Shown here piece after piece: positions 5,128 through 6,964 of a DNA stretch of 6,964 nt (position 1 is the first letter of the stretch; each line of letters begins with the position of its first letter). This DNA is from Acidobacteriaceae bacterium (lineage in GTDB: Bacteria > Acidobacteriota > Terriglobia > Terriglobales > Acidobacteriaceae). The translations under genes were made by a program, and so were the position numbers. Under the pieces are notes generated by a model. The model did no database searches and had not been told where the DNA came from. It worked only from the letters and a program-made list of their open reading frames with translations. The DNA is taken from assembly GCA_030040395.1 (NCBI GenBank), contig JASHTU010000602.1:1-6964 (forward strand), given 5' to 3'.

Positions 5128-6339
5128 ATGGCTGAGAATTCCCAGCACCAGAAACACATTACTCAGGTGATCTTGAAGGTCGCTTCACGATGCAACCTGA
5201 ACTGCTCGTACTGCTACGTCTACAACATGGCGGATTCCACCTGGAGGGGCCGGCCAGCCTTGATGCCCGATGACGTGTTTGAAGCCGCAATCACACGCAC
5301 CCTTCAGCAATGCAGTGCTACGGGTCAGGATCGAATCCTCATAGCGTTCCATGGCGGAGAGCCATGTCTGATCGGCAGTGAGAGGTTTGATTTTTGGTGC
5401 GGAAGAGCACGGGCTTTATTGGGAGACGTCGTAAAGGTAAATCTGGCCATGCAGACGAACGGCACGCTGCTCGATTCGCGCTGGATTGATTTGCTCCGGA
5501 AACACCGCGTGAGCGTAGGCATCAGTATGGACGGCCCTAAAGAGATTCACGATGCAGTGCGAAGAGATCACCGGCAGCAAGGTTCGTATGATCAAGTCGA
5601 GCGCGGGTTAAGACTATTGCAGGAATCGGAAATTCCCTACGGCGTCGGCTGCGTAATCCCGCTCGGCGCAGACCCTCTCACTGTGCACCGGCATTTCTTA
5701 CGTCTTGGCTGCAAACAGGTCACCTATCTTATGCCGCACTTTACCCACGACACCATCGGCCCCATCCACCAACGCTTTGGGCCAACGCCGTGCGCCGATT
5801 TTCTCATTCCGATTTTCGACCATTGGTGGTTTGAGGGGACGATGGACTTCCAGATTAACAACTTAAAGGATGTAGCGCGGGTGATCATGGGCGGTCAGAG
5901 TCACAGTGAGGCGATTGGCAACGGTCCGCCCCGATACGTGTTTATCGAAGCAGATGGAGAAATGGAGGGGCTTGATAATCTTCGCGCCTGTGGTGATGGA
6001 CTAGCCCGAATCAAGCTAAACGTGCGCACTTCGAATTTCTTTGATCTGCTGCGAACTGAAACCATGCACTCCCAGGCAATCTTCGAAGGCATGCCCCTCT
6101 GCCCGACCTGCTGTAACTGCAGAGAGGGAAAGACGTGCGCCGGTGGGCATCTTTCACATCGTTATTCCGTTGCAAGCGGCTTCAACAACCCAAGCGTATG
6201 GTGCGCAGACTTACTCAAGCTGTTCACCCATGTGCGAGAACGGATGCATGTGAGCCTCGAGGAAACCGAGCAATTTCGAAATATCCGGCTTGCGCGAGAC
6301 GCAACCAGGCATGACATCCAACCCGTCTATGTCTTTTGA
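5128..6339 (+). CDS. Radical SAM/SPASM peptide maturase, FxsB-like (cyclophane-forming type)
   Basis: A 403-residue cytoplasmic [4Fe-4S] enzyme. The radical SAM core begins at once: ILKVASRCNLNCSYCYVYNM with the cluster motif C22-x3-C26-x2-C29, then GGEP (76-79), QTNGTLL (109-115) and GISMDGP (131-137), all SAM-binding or barrel signatures. Family-specific blocks follow: THDTIGP, GPTPCADFLIPIFDHWW and GNGPPRYVFIEADGEMEGLD. The C-terminal SPASM region provides C288, C325, C328, C329, C331, C337 and C359 for auxiliary clusters, ending CAGGHLSHRYS...NPSVWCADLLKLF. These blocks match, from memory, FxsB-type maturases, which join an aromatic or His side chain to a residue two positions later in a ribosomal peptide. 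Length is typical. The start at 5128 puts the Cys motif at the usual distance; ATG 5074 (18 residues longer) is the alternative. GC is lower than in its neighbours. The likely substrate is the 56-residue protein upstream, by inference; a terminator follows the stop. Confidence 0.9.
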   Translation: MAENSQHQKHITQVILKVASRCNLNCSYCYVYNMADSTWRGRPALMPDDVFEAAITRTLQQCSATGQDRILIAFHGGEPCLIGSERFDFWCGRARALLGDVVKVNLAMQTNGTLLDSRWIDLLRKHRVSVGISMDGPKEIHDAVRRDHRQQGSYDQVERGLRLLQESEIPYGVGCVIPLGADPLTVHRHFLRLGCKQVTYLMPHFTHDTIGPIHQRFGPTPCADFLIPIFDHWWFEGTMDFQINNLKDVARVIMGGQSHSEAIGNGPPRYVFIEADGEMEGLDNLRACGDGLARIKLNVRTSNFFDLLRTETMHSQAIFEGMPLCPTCCNCREGKTCAGGHLSHRYSVASGFNNPSVWCADLLKLFTHVRERMHVSLEETEQFRNIRLARDATRHDIQPVYVF

Positions 6340-6340
6340 C

Positions 6341-6370
6341 GGCTGGTTGGCGACCCAGCCTTAACTTTTT
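6341..6370 (+). terminator. Intrinsic terminator of the radical SAM gene
   Basis: GGCTGG (6341-6346) pairs with CCAGCC (6355-6360) around an 8-base loop and is followed directly by TTAACTTTTT (6361-6370). It begins two bases after the TGA at 6337-6339. It closes the small protein / radical SAM unit and separates it from the second radical SAM gene. Confidence 0.7.
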
Positions 6371-6687
6371 CGACGCCCGAGCCCGAGACGAGCGGCGGGC
6401 GATCTTCGCCCCGGAAATTCTTCCCTTGGATAGACCGCCAAAGCCTCGTGGCCTCTTTCCGCGGCTTGCGGGAGCGGCGGAACCTTTGGCGCCCAAAATC
6501 AAGTGAACAAAAAGAGAAATCCAGGAGGACCTCCGTGGCGATGGTGAACTGAACCCCATTCATCCCGTCATTGCCGCCCACCATCCGTGCTTCCACCGAC
6601 TTTTTTCCCACACCTTACCACCCTTTCGCCCGCGGCGGCGTCTATCCATTCCAGTACGTCTGTAAGTCCTTCATTCTTTTCCCCCGT
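6371..6687. other. Intergenic region, no gene recognised
   Basis: No frame here has a protein-like translation on either strand. The one notable site is AGGAGG (6523-6528) followed after 6 bases by GTG and a stop five codons later (MAMVN, 6535-6552); it is also part of a small GGAG/CTCC hairpin. It may be a leader-peptide relic or chance. I could not pick out a clear promoter for the gene at 6700. Confidence 0.45.
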
Positions 6688-6691
6688 GGAG
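6688..6691 (+). promoter_or_regulatory. Ribosome-binding site that supports a TTG start at 6700
   Basis: GGAG with an 8-base spacing to TTG 6700. The in-frame GTG at 6691 overlaps this site and has no site of its own. The next in-frame ATG (residue 20) is too close to the cluster motif. Confidence 0.5.
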
Positions 6692-6699
6692 TGACCAGG

Positions 6700-6964
6700 T
6701 TGCAGACTATTCATATTCTCAAGTCCTGGGGTAAGGTGCTTCTCGGCCACACCCCGATGCTCTCCATTGAAGTCACGCGCGAATGCCCGCTGCACTGCCC
6801 CGGCTGTTACGCCTACGGCTCCGATCATCTGGGTGGCGATGTGACGCTTCGCGATCTGGCTGACAAGCGTGGCGACGACCTCGTCGACGGCGTGCTTGGC
6901 CTCGTCGAGCGGCACAAGCCACTGCACGTGACGCTGGTGGGCGGCGAGCCCATGGTGCGGCATC
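6700..6964 (+). CDS. Second radical SAM protein (N-terminal part, runs off the window)
   Basis: The frame is open to the window edge and gives 88 residues from the TTG start. It contains PMLSIEVTRECPLHCPGCYA with the [4Fe-4S] motif C29-x3-C33-x2-C36 and, after a helix-rich stretch, LVGGEP (79-84), the SAM-contacting motif. The insert YGSDHLGGDVTLRDL after the Cys motif differs from the upstream FxsB-like enzyme, so this is a different subfamily, not a duplicate. Its substrate cannot be told from the N-terminus; SPASM or other C-terminal domains lie beyond the window. The upstream terminator and 360-base gap suggest it is transcribed separately. GC is higher than in the FxsB-like gene. The TTG start is chosen because of the GGAG 8 bases before it. 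Confidence 0.85.
   Translation, partial: MQTIHILKSWGKVLLGHTPMLSIEVTRECPLHCPGCYAYGSDHLGGDVTLRDLADKRGDDLVDGVLGLVERHKPLHVTLVGGEPMVRH

Noticed and set aside
6568..6963. A 131-codon minus-strand frame
   Set aside because: Antisense to the second radical SAM gene, whose Cys motif and GGEP are clear on the plus strand.
1..6964. tRNA or rRNA genes, CRISPR arrays, insertion sequences
   Set aside because: I saw no tRNA-like arms, no regularly spaced longer repeats and no transposase frame or terminal repeats. The 9-base repeats at 4354-4390 are too short and close-packed for CRISPR.

Overview
The window looks like a chromosomal segment from a GC-rich bacterium. Acidobacteriota (Terriglobia/Koribacter-like) is my best guess, from the style of the long secreted protein, the PIN gene pair, the four-helix membrane protein and the two radical SAM proteins. 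This is an impression from protein style and base composition, not a database result.

Layout. (1) Positions 1-1678, minus strand: the N-terminal 559 residues of a large exported protein of unknown function, with a signal peptide and a promoter placed so close to the ATG that the mRNA may be leaderless. The long plus-strand frame over it is its antisense shadow. (2) 1715-2345: about 630 bases with no convincing gene. (3) 2357-3546, plus strand: a two-gene unit overlapping by 4 bases, arranged like a toxin-antitoxin pair. The first gene encodes an unrecognised protein with a possible C-terminal winged helix. The second encodes a PIN-domain (VapC-like) protein whose acidic active-site residues are largely replaced. 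(4) 3692-4036: a small four-helix membrane protein of the phage holin superfamily IV / YvlD type. (5) 4037-4390: non-coding DNA with inverted repeats and three copies of a 9-base repeat ending at the -35 box of the best promoter in the window. (6) 4391-6370: the most interesting part. A near-consensus sigma-70 promoter drives a 56-residue small protein with an ideal ribosome-binding site. About 475 bases with a strong hairpin follow, then a radical SAM/SPASM enzyme closely resembling the FxsB-type peptide maturases that make cyclophane crosslinks, then an intrinsic terminator. (7) 6371-6699: another gene-free stretch. (8) 6700 to the end: the start of a second, unrelated radical SAM protein.

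How the genes may work together: the small protein and the FxsB-like enzyme form a plausible, self-contained RiPP locus (precursor plus maturase) with its own promoter, a mid-operon hairpin that could set the precursor:enzyme ratio, and a terminator. The precursor does not carry the FxSxA C-terminus expected of FxsA. Its C-terminal tail instead has repeated aromatic/His-X-X triplets (HIE, HIN, WET), so if the pairing is real the substrate class would be unusual. The enzyme gene also has lower GC than its flanks, which fits acquisition by transfer. The precursor assignment is inference; the enzyme family and regulatory elements are read directly.
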